From Pochonia chlamydosporia 170 (lineage: Eukaryota > Ascomycota > Sordariomycetes > Hypocreales > Clavicipitaceae), in the NCBI RefSeq assembly GCF_001653235.2, contig NC_035794.1, positions 930,001 to 994,000 of the forward strand: a stretch of 64,000 nucleotides of DNA, given 5' to 3'. Below the pieces are notes generated by a model that was given only the letters and a program-made list of their open reading frames with translations, made no database searches and was not told the DNA's origin. Each line of letters begins with the position of its first letter. Positions within the stretch are counted from its first letter, which is position 1. The translations under genes were made by a program, and so were the position numbers. Shown here in pieces: positions 1 through 10,439 of the stretch.

Positions 1-1154
1 ATACTAAGTTAAAATAAGAAGAAGAAACTATAGTAACTATAAGTTACTATTAAGTAATAATATACTACTTATAAGTAGTAGTTATAGGCTAAATAGGAAT
101 ATTAGCTAGTAATATACAGGCAATTACACTAGATAACTACACACTAAATGCGCTTTAGCAAAACTAGTTAGCCTATAGGCAACCTAATAGGTAGTCTTAG
201 TATAGTTAAAACTATAGGTAAGGTCTAGTAAAAGCTAGGCAAAATAGAGGCAAGTTATAGGCATAAATACCTAAAACCTATTATTATTCTCTAGGTTATC
301 TAGTTACTTCTCTTTAGGGACTATTACTATAATTAAGCTGCATAAAAACTCTAGAAGCTAGAGAAAATCCTATATATCTCCTGCTATTCTAGCTATAGGC
401 TATATATAAATATTAGTAAAGGAAAAAAGAAAGCATAATAAAGATATAGTAACTTACTGCTTTATAGGTATTAGCACGCATAATATACTACTAGCATCTC
501 TTACTTAGCTCTTTCTTAGAGTTAATCTTAATATTAAATTAATAGTAAATCTCTAGCACTTTAGAAGTACTTATCCCTCTAGCGTGGAATTTATTAATTA
601 TAGTTTATAGGCAGTATATATAAAAGTGCTTTTCTATAGTAATAAAAGTTATTTTAGCAGTAATTAGGTAGTAATTTACTTATAAAAATAAGTTTAAATA
701 GTAATCTAGAGCAGAGAATAGTAATAGAAAAGATAGTATAGTAGGAAGAAAAGATAAGTAAAGAGTAGGCAAAGGGGCAGCAATATATACATAATATTAG
801 TTACTATATAATAATACCTTAGGTTATATATACTAATATTTTCACAATAATAAATAGTTATATTAATATTATAAAGTAATTTATAACCTAATAGCTAGCA
901 AACTAACTGTAAGGCTATCTAGCAACTAGCTATAGTAGGGGGGGGATAATTATAAGGTGCGCAAGCATATAGACCCTACTTTGCTACCACTCACATATTA
1001 ACATATAATTGCTGCTATTTAGCTAGCACCTTACACATCTAGATGTGCGAGAGTAAGCTTAAGTCTTAAATATAACGTACCCTCTTGCTGCTACCTAGCT
1101 TTATCTTCTAATACGCTGTGCACGTTACAGGTTGCTCTAGGCCCTTTAGCCATT
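1..1154. other. AT-rich, RIP-like degraded DNA with no recognisable gene
   Basis: Very AT-rich sequence made mostly of short TA-, TAG- and CTA-containing words, with stop codons dense in every frame. This composition, plus the transition-biased decay of the LTR copies next to it, fits repeat DNA damaged by repeat-induced point mutation. No coding region, tRNA or telomeric repeat was recognised. The last part, from about 1120, resembles the inner part of the inverted-repeat arm at 3629-3665. Confidence 0.6.
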
Positions 1155-1508
1155 TATAAGAGAAAAAGCTTCTATAAGAGAAGAATACCACAAGCAAATT
1201 TAACCAATAAGAATACTTATATATTATTAGTAAGCAGGATATTTTACTATATAAAGAGGGAATTCCCTCTCTAAAGATAAAATTAAACTTTATTCTTAAT
1301 ATATTTTTTAATATAATAATAATATATTCTTATTCCTATATTATTTCTAAATTATATTCTATAATAATAGCTTACATAATAATCTATTATTCTAAGCTAT
1401 ATATATTAAGGTTATATCTGTATTATATTTGTATAATAACCTTATTTCCATCTTATTCCCGCGCATAACTAAACCTCCCTTTTACTTAAAAAGGCTCTAC
1501 CTTTTACA
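1155..1508. mobile_element. Solo LTR, RIP-decayed copy (LTR family A, copy 1)
   Basis: This 354-bp block aligns along its whole length with 3842-4197, differing mainly by C-to-T or G-to-A changes. It ends in CTTTTACA like the other copy; its start reads TATAAGAG where the other reads TGTAAGAG, a G-to-A loss of the TG end. It is flanked by ccatt (1150-1154) and ctatt (1509-1513), a 5-bp target duplication with one mismatch. The joined flanks match an uninterrupted stretch around 3629-3665, which shows the empty target site. It contains a TATA-like TATATAAAG motif. No internal retrotransposon coding sequence accompanies it, so it is best read as a solo LTR. Confidence 0.75.
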
Positions 1509-1549
1509 CTATTACAGCAAAAGGGGACTGGGAGCGTTCCTCCCAGATG

Positions 1550-1592
1550 GCTGCGGCTAGCACCCGCGATGGCCCAATCGGGCTAGACCATG
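1550..1592. repeat. Isolated copy of the inverted-repeat element terminus
   Basis: The block containing GCTAGCACCCGCGATGGCCC is the reverse complement of the left end of the element at 3578-4922 and near-identical to its right end at 4885-4922. It shares the flanking TAGACCAT (in reverse, ATGGTCTA) with the left end. It marks a second, rearranged copy of the element, whose arm was split by the solo LTR just upstream. Confidence 0.6.
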
Positions 1593-2317
1593 ACAAATAT
1601 AGTTTTTATAGTTTTAGCTTTAACTAAAGCGCTAAAACCTCTTTTCTTAGTAAGCTTAGAAATTAAGAATCTATTTTTTAGGGGATTTTATATTCTTATA
1701 AGCATTTTAGTCTATTTTATATAAATATTTTAGGAAAATAAAAAAACTACATAAGCTATATTTAATAATGCTCTGTTTATAGCAATACTCAAACCGTTAG
1801 CTCCTACTTGCCTACAGGACGCAACGCAGCCCCTTTCTACTCCCCCATTCCCAGTGTAGTATGGATGATATAGAGATGCACGGAAAAGCTCCTAGTAAAC
1901 AGGAACGTATCGACTTGAAGTGCGCGAAGTGCGGGCGGTGCGAAGATAGCTAACTCGACGGATTTACTGATCCTTGCAGAGGGCATAATAGCCCCTTAAA
2001 GTGCATCTGCGCTTTGCGCCTATTTCCGTAGGACACTAATAATGGCAAATTAGCTTTAATATTTGGATAGACTTGGTATTTAGGTGACTGAACGTACTGG
2101 CGATGACGAAGCACATGGGGTCTGAATGTTCTCGCCGTTTTTGGTTACATGGCAAGTCCCACTGCCATGGGTTGATGGGACGCACTGTTATTATTTCACA
2201 CAATTAGTACAGTAATATTAAAGTGCAGGAAACGATCAACTGGTTAACGTGAGCAGAATAACATTTAAACATTTAATGTTAAACTGCCTGCACGTGGGGT
2301 TATAGAACTAGTTATAG

Positions 2318-2509
2318 TCATACCGCAGGTATTTCCGAATGCCTGGCGGGCGGAGGAGGAGGCGTACCCGGCCGAGTCGGAGAAGGCGGGTCACTCGGTA
2401 ACGCACCAAGTAAATGCGGCCGAGGCAGCCTGCCACGCAGCTTACGCCCCATCGCTGGTGAGATCATGAGAACCGCTATAGCAGCAACAGAAATACAAGA
2501 GAGTTGCAT
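2318..2509 (-). CDS. Small open frame with signal-peptide-like N-terminus (doubtful)
   Basis: A 63-codon frame whose first 20 or so residues (Met, then a hydrophobic run rich in Ile, Val, Ala, Leu and Met) look like a signal peptide. It is followed by a basic stretch and a Pro/Arg-rich tail. It sits in a short GC-rich island (about 2330-2470) inside AT-rich decayed repeats. No cysteine pattern or homology was recognised, and the Pro-rich tail may only reflect base composition. Small secreted proteins do occur in such settings in fungi, but this could equally be chance. Confidence 0.15.
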   Translation of the reverse strand: MQLSCISVAAIAVLMISPAMGRKLRGRLPRPHLLGALPSDPPSPTRPGTPPPPPARHSEIPAV

Positions 2510-2747
2510 CTTAAGAGCTAAGAGACAAGAGATATAAGATAAGAGTTAAAAGTGTAAATAAGCATAAAGCTAATAGAATATCTAGTGCTAGAGGACAGAG
2601 ACGACTTTAGTAGTAGACTTAAGTAGATTCTAAGCTCTACAGTCTAGTTTAGATTTCCCTTAATATATATATTAACACGTTATCTAGTTGCTTACTCTGC
2701 GCGCCTTTATTTAAGACATATAGCTCTATGTCTATAGTCTACAGACA

Positions 2748-3353
2748 GGATACATAAACGCGCAGCGGGACTTTTTCCAATGCGCAGCAGACCTAGTCCT
2801 AATCTAGCGACAAAAGCCAACTCTTATCTCTAATTAAAGACTCTACTTTTATACTAACAAATCTACCTCCCAAGAAGATAGAGAGCTCTCTAGAGCAGCC
2901 AGACTTAAGGAGAGAGCACCACCCACAACAATATATTCTAGCCAGAGCATTGCTTGTATTGTATTTATTGTATTTTTTAGGGGTTGCTTGTATTTTGTAT
3001 TTTATTTTTTTTGTACTGTATTGTATTTGTATTTTTTACCTACCCTATGTATTGTATTTTTTGGCAATGCTCTAATCTTCAGTCATCTTCGCGGTTATTG
3101 TTGCGGATATCTCCGCAGTTATCTTTGCGGTTATCTTTAGTTAATTTTGCATTCAATTTTGCAGTTAATTTAGCAGGCAGTGGGAAAGTCAGGGGCAAAG
3201 AGAGGCGCAGAGAGAGGCACCCACGCAGAGAGAGGCACACGCGCAGAGAGCAACACAGGCATATCAGTATGCAGGTAATTGTGTTAGTAAAGGTGGGGAA
3301 AGTACTGAGGCTGCTGCGCATTTAAAAAAGTCCCGCTGCGCGTTTATGTATCC
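2748..3353. mobile_element. MITE-like element with 43-bp terminal inverted repeats
   Basis: Positions 2748-2790 (starting GGATACATAAACGCGCAGCG) and 3311-3353 are reverse complements over 43 bp with two mismatches. The 606-bp interval includes T-rich tracts of TTGTATT-type words (2955-3060) and purine-rich tandem words of the CGCAGAGAGAGGCAC type (3200-3260). No transposase is visible, so this would be a non-autonomous DNA element. A clear target-site duplication was not found, leaving the outer limits uncertain. Confidence 0.6.
2950..3064 (+). repeat. TTGTATT-type T-rich tandem tract
   Basis: Irregular tandem copies of TTGTATT and close variants on the plus strand inside the 43-bp-TIR element. 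The frame across it reads as hydrophobic Phe/Leu/Tyr/Val-rich peptide only because of the repeat and is not a gene. Confidence 0.6.
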
Positions 3354-3577
3354 CTATAGACACCGCACTACATTGTCTGGTATTGCTAGGAGTAACTATA
3401 CCTGTACATAATAAGCTACTAGTGCTTTCACAAGACTTAACGCAATTGTATTGTAGATAATATCTAGATCTGCACGTGAGACCTAGCGTGGGTCTCTTTC
3501 TGCCATAGCACTAGATAATCCTATTGTTTGTAGCTATTATATTTAACACTATATGTTAGAGGCTAATCGCCAGTAAT

Positions 3578-4922
3578 GTTATGGTCTAGCCCGATTGGGC
3601 CATCGCGGGTGCTAGCCGCAGACATACCGGTTGCTCCGGGCCCTTTGGCTATTACGGCAAAAGAGTACGAATTGAACTAGTCCCTTGTGACTGCTCAATC
3701 TAGCACTATACAGGCTCCCTCAGTTGCACACACAAGACTGGGCTTAAGCCCAGACCTTTACAAGTAAGCCCAAAAGCACAAGCCTGCTAGAACTATAATG
3801 CCCCAAGATATTAGGAGGCATTAGCCTTAGACTAGCATTGCTGTAAGAGAAAGAGCTTCTATAAGAGAAGAATACCATAAGTAAATTTAACCAATAAGAA
3901 TGCTTATATATTATTAGTAAGCAGGATTATTTTACTATATAAAGAGGGAATTCCCCTTCTAAAGATAAAATTAAACTTAATTCTTAATTAATTCTATAAT
4001 ATAATAATAATATAACCTTATTCCCGTATTATTCCCAAATTATATTCTATGATAATAGCTTACATAATAACTTATTATCCTAAGCTAAATATACTAAGGT
4101 TATATCCGTATTATATCCGTATAATAACCTTATTTTTGTCTTATTCCCCCGCATAACTAAACCTCCCTTTTACTAAAAAAAGGCTCTACCTTTTACAATT
4201 GCCTTACCGCTACCCCGCTTTATGTTAAAAAAAAAGGGGAAGAAGGCCGCTTTAGAACGAAAGAGGTTAGAGATTAAGACCATTATAACCCTAGCTGCTA
4301 ATTATCTGCTACTATCCTTCTAATATAACACTCTCTATCCTTTACTCTGCTTATCTAGACACCTAGCCTAATATTACATACTCTGTACCTAGAATTAATT
4401 AGCGCGGCTAGACCAAAGTGTGAGTAAAGGCCGCAGGATGGGCCGACTGCAGAAGTTGCCCCACGCTAAGGCATAAATAGCGCGGATAAATGTCGGGCAG
4501 TGTAAAGGTCTGGGCTTAAATGTAACGGGCTGAGCCCGGTGGTGGCTCGGCTTGCACTCTCGCCTTCGTCCCCAGCCTTATTGTTGGTAACCCCTAGCAA
4601 CAAGCGAGATTAGCAGAAGCAAGCTCACAAGGCTACAAGAGCTCTGCGAGCTCTTTCCTTCTTGCTCTCCTTCTCCTTTTCTCCTCAGCTTTGGATACTT
4701 GTTCATAGTCACCTAGCCAGTTGTCAATATACTCGCTTGGACCGTTACATTAAAGCCCAGTCTTGTGCGCAACTAAGGGAGCCTGTATAGTGCTAGATTG
4801 GGCAGTCACAAGGGACTTGTTCAATTTGTACCCTTTTGCCGCAGTGGTTAATTGGCAGAGGGCCCGGACAACCGGTATGTCTGCAGCTAGCACCTGCGAT
4901 GGCCCAATCGGGCTACCATAAC
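3578..4922. mobile_element. Inverted-repeat DNA element (about 1.35 kb) carrying a nested solo LTR
   Basis: The left arm (3578-3746) and right arm (4751-4922) are imperfect reverse complements over about 170 bp. Both run from GTTATGGT through AGCCCGATTGGGCCATCGC to a motif ending in GACTGGGCTT. The left arm has two extra bases near its end. The interior holds the solo LTR at 3842-4197, which was therefore inserted after this element. No transposase frame survives. The size and long arms suit a non-autonomous DNA transposon; the superfamily cannot be assigned, although a TA lies close to both ends. Confidence 0.65.
3842..4197. mobile_element. Solo LTR (LTR family A, copy 2) with perfect 5-bp target duplication
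   Basis: This 356-bp block starts TGTAAGAG and ends TTTTACA, the TG...CA ends of an LTR. It is flanked on both sides by attgc (3837-3841 and 4198-4202), a perfect 5-bp target-site duplication. It is homologous end to end to 1155-1508 and better preserved. Because each copy has its own duplication, the two are separate insertions reduced to solo LTRs, not the two ends of one retrotransposon. Confidence 0.8.
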
Positions 4923-5309
4923 AGGCAACCGTACTAATTAAGAAGGGATTACTCAATAAACTCAGAACAACCAAGTAATTATACGCACAGATAGATCGCC
5001 TAGATCGCAGAGAGCATTATGGTAAGCCCAGTAATCCATAATAAGCCTTACAGTATATAGATACCCTAAACTTTCTCTTTCTTAGATAGCTCTTAGTTCT
5101 TAGCTTTAATAGTAATCTTAAGCACAATTCTATGTAACACCTGGAGTAACTATACTAATTAACTAGTTACAGTCTTAATATACTACTAATATAATATTTA
5201 ACCGCTTAGACTAACCAATATAAATGTTTCTGCTAACATAAACCTCGTCTGGTTTATCCCTTGAGAACCCTAGCTGTTACAGATATAAGTGCTTAGTGTA
5301 TTTATATAT

Positions 5310-5522
5310 TGTTACGTGCCAGAATCGGCAGGAATGCTGTCGGTTCTGGTACGTGCCGTGTAAGTATCTTCGTGTCACATAGTAGGGTCATAAGGTAAAG
5401 AAATGCAAGTACGTCTAAATTCTGATATCTGAGAGTTATTGAATCCTACTCCCTGGATGCTAGACCTGACTAAATAGGGGCTAATTCTTGTCACGTGCGA
5501 CTTGTCGGTTTGTACCGTAACA
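5310..5522. mobile_element. Short solo LTR-like element (family B)
   Basis: A 213-bp block begins TGTTACG and ends CGTAACA, a perfect 7-bp terminal inversion of LTR type. It is flanked by tatat on both sides (5305-5309, 5523-5527), matching a 5-bp duplication, although that word is common in this AT-rich setting. Near its start, GTGCCAGAATCGGCA and CTGTCGGTTCTGGTAC form an internal inverted repeat. No coding sequence is present. Confidence 0.55.
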
Positions 5523-5529
5523 TATATAT

Positions 5530-8500
5530 TGCCTAGCTATATTATACTAATTATTTTCTAGTTTAGACCTAAGTCTAAACTAACTTATAGACTCTATACT
5601 ATATCTATACTATCTAGTATACTATTTTGGTATAATAATAAAGGGAGGGTATATAGTATAGATAGGGGTTATACTATACGTGGACCGTAACCCCCCTAAT
5701 TTTTACTACTGTACCAGTAGCAAAAGGACGCATATAGAAGGAATGTCGTCATTTGTCCACATCCAAATTGTCGTGATGAGAATCTGCCCATTCTAGTCTC
5801 ACCTTTAGACCCGATTCAGCTACAATTTTAGTGGGAACCAAATGAACAGTTTCTTCGGTAGTGTCAAGTTCCTTACGCCTTGGCTCATCAGCCACAGAAC
5901 TAGGGTCGTGCCCAGCCAGCCTGCCAGCGTCGGATTTCGGCTCAGGGAGGGCACCAAATACAGGTCGGGAGAAATGATGCTGTCGCCTGTCTTCCAGGGT
6001 ATCAACGGAGAACACAGCCCGCCGAATACCCAGATGTCGTTTTGAGCCTTGCCGTGTCATGACGAAACCGTGGTGGTGGTTTGCTCATGCCCGTCACAAT
6101 CGGTATTCTGGGATGAACCCAGATGGCGAGCTTCACAGTTCCAGTTGCGGCTGAAGATCATCTGCATCTGTTGACCCACTTCTGAGGTGGTTGAATAACC
6201 ATCCTGCCCTTTCCTTGACTCGTCGAAATGATCTGGAATTTCGGATCAATATGCAACAGACCCCTGCCTCATCTCCGAAAGGCTGTGCTCAATCGCCCCT
6301 TTGACTAGCTTACAAGGACCTGGGACTGCACCAAAGATTGAACTTTATCAACAATAATGGAGTCTCAACACTCAATTTTATCGGCCTAGGTGCCGGGTAG
6401 CTAGGATTGGGAGTATTTGTCGAGGTAACGAATTTAAGGCTAAATGAGCAGAACGCAATTATTGCGACAATACGACATACCATCGCATCTCCTTGACTCT
6501 TAGCGAAGCACTACTCACTGCTGTGACGACATGTTGTGTCAAAGAATCAAATGATACGAATCTATTTAATCTACTAATGTCGCTGTTCCAATGATCAACC
6601 AGGCCGCTCCATTGTCAACTCTACATCTGCAAGGGAAAATACCATCTTCAGAACTCTAGTCCTTGCTGCCCAGCCATCAGCGATAAATCCTACCGATAAT
6701 ATTACGAGTAGTGTAGCATACTTGACCTTGTACGGACATTGGCGATTATTCGGTCTGCAAGTGCCGATCCAATTCCTGCAAGACGACGGAGTATAAGCGG
6801 TGAGGCCTTTCGCAATTTCTTCAAGAAGAACCCTGTAATTTGCACAGCTACCACGTGGGGGTGGTTCCATCGCGAGTTCACTCATCTTCACTGGACGGAG
6901 TCCGGAGTAGACCTTGGTGCAAGTTTCCCAACATCAAGACGCGTCAGAGCGGATTGCTGCGCGTCCGCTTACAATCTCGTGCACTCGTACGCAGACAAGC
7001 TTCCCGGCGTCGAATTCGTGCCTGGCTCGCATGTATTCCTTTGCTTTGCCCAGACGCAACATTGAATACTCTACCAGAATGGCCAGTGCTGTGGCAGGTG
7101 GCGGTGCGACATTCTGCTGCAGGTTTCACATTTCTGCTGTAAGTTGAGATATTCCTCATGTCCTGATTCAAAATTTTGAGACGCCAAGCATGGGTTAGTG
7201 GTGCAGTCCTAAATCGGGCCACAGGAATGAAGCAGGAGCCATTCCACGTCATCCTTCATCTACGAGAGCTGGTGCTTGATTTGACACTTGGGACAGCCGT
7301 GGAAATGCTGAACCGAACAACCCAACGTGGTCTTTTTCCAAGAAGCATGAGGACAAAAGGCACGACACAAGATCTATCGCATGCTGAACAAGACGCTGGG
7401 AGCTGTCTGATCGGTTTGTATGGCTAAGTTTGTTCTGGACTTGAGGCGTTAAAACTTTGACCAGTGCATCTCAGCAAGGTTTACGGAGTATATGAGTGTT
7501 AGATGCCGAAGTAAGACAAAAAAAAAAAAAAAGGGAAGACGCTAAAATTGCACTAGAAGCGGATTTTGTTGGTGATGCTGGCAATATAGTTTCTTCTTTC
7601 CACTCGGGTTAATTGCCCTTGAACTCTTTTTTCATGTTTTTTTTTTGGTCAGGTCCCGTGTCTGGTGGTTTATCAAGTGCATATGGAGTCTGGTACTGGG
7701 CACAGAGACAGAGCATTGGCAGACGGGATGAACCGTGCCCTGCCTTTACAACACAATGAATCAACAAAACGAACTGCTTCGAATTACCGGCAGAGACAAC
7801 ACCCATATCTCATCACAAAACTTGTTAGTGGTAAGATGACTTTTGATTGATGGGATACATTTAGTGCGCAAGCTGGTTGGTGGCCGAAGCTCGAAGCTCG
7901 AAGCTCGAAGCGGGCCTTACCGGGCTGGGGCTGGGGCTGGGGCCGAGTAGGAGTAGCACGGCGGCCAAAAGTCAGACGCCAGTGCGGTTCTCGACGTCCC
8001 GTATTGGCGACGCCACCTCAGATGCCAAGGTCCAGAGCGGATATTTTTGAACTGGTCGCACAAAGGAACGAGGGTGATGTGCTGCGTGGCTGCAGTGGCG
8101 TGCACACCAGTTGGAAAGGTGGGCTTGTCGACTGGACAACGCGGTTGGTTGTCGTGTGCAAAATATCAGCATGAGGGGATGAGGCTGACCTTGGAGGCAG
8201 TATTTGGATACCTAGGTAAGTACCGCTTGTTAAGGGCACCTATATTTGTTCATTTGCCCTGGCAGAAGTGGATGGTGGCTCGTACTGAAAGGCGGCTTCT
8301 CTGGCTTGTGTGACAGCATTGCATTCGAGGACTGTATCTGCAGGTACTTGAAAGATTTGTTCAGTCCAGACGGCCCCCCTTTGAACGGCGGAAAAGCCGG
8401 GGGTGAGAGTTTAGGTCTGGTGCTCGAATGATGCAGGCTGAGCAGACTGTCCAGCGAATTGTGCTGTACGGAGCACCGTGGGCTGTGTTTACGTGGCAGT

Positions 8501-9430
8501 GGAAGTGAAAAATACCAAACAAATATCAACATCAATGGCCACAGGATGGAAACTGTGGTGTTTGGGTGGCTTGATTTGCCGCACTGTATGGTTAGCTGCG
8601 TTGTGGGTTGATGCACTGTGCGCATATTGTGTGAATTGCACACTGGTTGGGGTAGTTGAAAAAGAACATTGAAGGGAGAAAACATCGAACCTTGGCAGCA
8701 AGGTACAGGACGCAGCAACCGGGCTGCCGACATGAAGCTCCCAGGCCATTTGACACAAGTCACAGCCCTGGGCTGCTGAGAGTCGACACAAGGACAGTGT
8801 ATTGTTATGGAGCACTCGAGGGCGGAAACGAGGACGATCAAAGTAAGGGGTCAAGGTCAAGGCTGGCTCCACGGATCAATCGATTGCTCTTCATCTACAT
8901 CTACGGAGTACTCGGCAACAGACAGTTGCATCAATGGATTGCAATACTCCGCAGCGAGCAGGTCTTTCTGCAGTATTCTATTTTTGCCTTCGCTAGCCAT
9001 GTGTTTTATCAAGATAGCCGTGCGACGAGCTGGGACTTGTGAGCTGTCATGTTGGATCCGATCGCTTGTTTTTCTTGTCATTAGATTGAAAGCTTGGGCT
9101 TCGGCACAGCACGGGCTTGTGAGTGTGAGGTCAAGTCTGATCTGGTCTGGTCTGGTACAAGTACCAACAACCAATATCGAGTAAAGGGCCAGGTAGCATC
9201 CAATGCATTCGATGGTCAGGTGGGACGTCGACGGGTGGAACTGGGAACTTGTACTTGACCAGTCAGGGGCTCGGCAACTCTGAACTCAATCCTCGACTTG
9301 CGGTGGCCCATTGAATGTTTGCACAGGTGTCTTTGAAGTCAACTGGTTCATGTCTGGGCCCACCAGGCTTGGGTTGGTTGGCCCTTCAATGCTAGACGAG
9401 ACTGCGGCGACTCTGGCTGGCACAGTGCAG
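5530..9430. other. Long stretch without a confident gene; includes distal chitin synthase upstream region
   Basis: The first 170 bases are still AT-rich. From about 5.7 kb the composition returns to genome-like values. Minus-strand frames at 5749-6060, 6595-6891 and 6944-7252 are short, share no recognised motif and could be remnants of a dead gene. From 7.4 kb onward only overlapping chance frames are seen. Short direct repeats occur: GAAGCTC units (about 7886-7912), GGGGCT units (7924-7943) and CTGGTCTGGT units (9138-9156). Confidence 0.45.
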
Positions 9431-9432
9431 TC

Positions 9433-10439
9433 TTGAGTTCCCTGTTCCTGTCTGGTCTGGTCAGGCCAGGTCAGGCCAGGTCAGGTCAGTCCTTGTTCCT
9501 GTTCCCGCTCCCCAGTCCCAGTCCCAATCCGTTTTTGCTCTCCTCCACGTCCTTCTTTGCCCACAGCAACCAGACGCACGCCTCTCCACCACCACATCCA
9601 TCCCCCCCCGGTGATCACTCGTTTCTTGTTATTTTAATTTACCACGGGGGACATTCGGCACCAAGGAGAACCCAAAGGACCTTGACATTGAGAAAAACGA
9701 ATCGTGCCAGCAACCCAGCGCGGCGCACCTTTCTTTTCTCACCAGCGTCGTCCTTTCGCCTTCGTTTCCTCACTTGGCCGATCAAATCTTTCGTTTTTTT
9801 TGTAATATTCTTTTTTCTTCACCACTCTCCCAAACGACAAACAGGAGGCATCCGTTCGAAACATTGCATTTTTTTCTCTCCAACTCGGCGCTCGACTCGA
9901 CTCGGCTCGATACGACACTGCGCATTTGTGAAACCGCCTTGGCAAGTTGCGGAACAGGCACCTGAGATTGTGCCTGGGAACGATCGCTGCCCGTTTCGCC
10001 ATCCTCTGGGCAGAAATCGCATCGTCGACGGAGCACCTTGCTTGCTTGATCTTCGCACTCTCGGAGAGGCCTTTGACCTCGACGAACATATCCAGCCTTG
10101 TGAGTATACCCCGCTGAATGATGGATCTATTGCTCTTGAAATGTTTTGTTTTGAGTTTTCTGGGGTTTGTGTGGTGATTTTGGTCGTTGCTTGACTGGCG
10201 CCCCCTTTCCGACCCAACTTGCGACGGACTCCCAACTGGCAGAATTATCAAACTTGATGAGCATTGCAAAACTTTTTTCAAATTTGGAAAAGTTTCCTGC
10301 GAACATTCTACATACGCCGAGACTGTCCTATGCGGAGCTTACCTGCAAATCCATTCTACGCCCCCTGTTGTCGTCGACTTTATGATTGTTCACCACACTT
10401 TGGTTCGACCTTTTTTGCTGACATTTACGCCTCAGAACC
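9433..10439 (+). promoter_or_regulatory. Chitin synthase leader region with probable 5'-UTR intron
   Basis: This interval is pyrimidine-rich with CTGGTCTGGT and CAGGTCAGGC direct repeats at its start, as expected of a long fungal 5' leader. A GTGAGT donor at 10100 and a CTCAG acceptor ending at 10435, preceded by a CTGAC branch-like motif, define a likely 336-nt leader intron. It ends four bases before the chitin synthase ATG. The 253-codon open frame over this stretch is low-complexity and is not treated as a gene. Confidence 0.45.

Noticed and set aside
2984..3325. Open frame of 113 codons with Phe/Leu-rich start
   Set aside because: It is the translation of T-rich and GA-rich tandem repeats inside the 43-bp-TIR element.
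1155..4197. The two family-A LTRs as the ends of a single 3-kb retrotransposon
   Set aside because: Each LTR has its own 5-bp flanking duplication and the intervening DNA shows inverted-repeat elements rather than a retrotransposon interior.
8230..8841. Minus-strand frame of 203 codons upstream of the chitin synthase
   Set aside because: Random-looking composition, no domain, and overlapped by several equally open frames on both strands.
9433..10194. Plus-strand frame of 253 codons
   Set aside because: Low-complexity Pro/Ser/Phe-rich product of a pyrimidine-rich leader; it also spans the probable leader intron donor.
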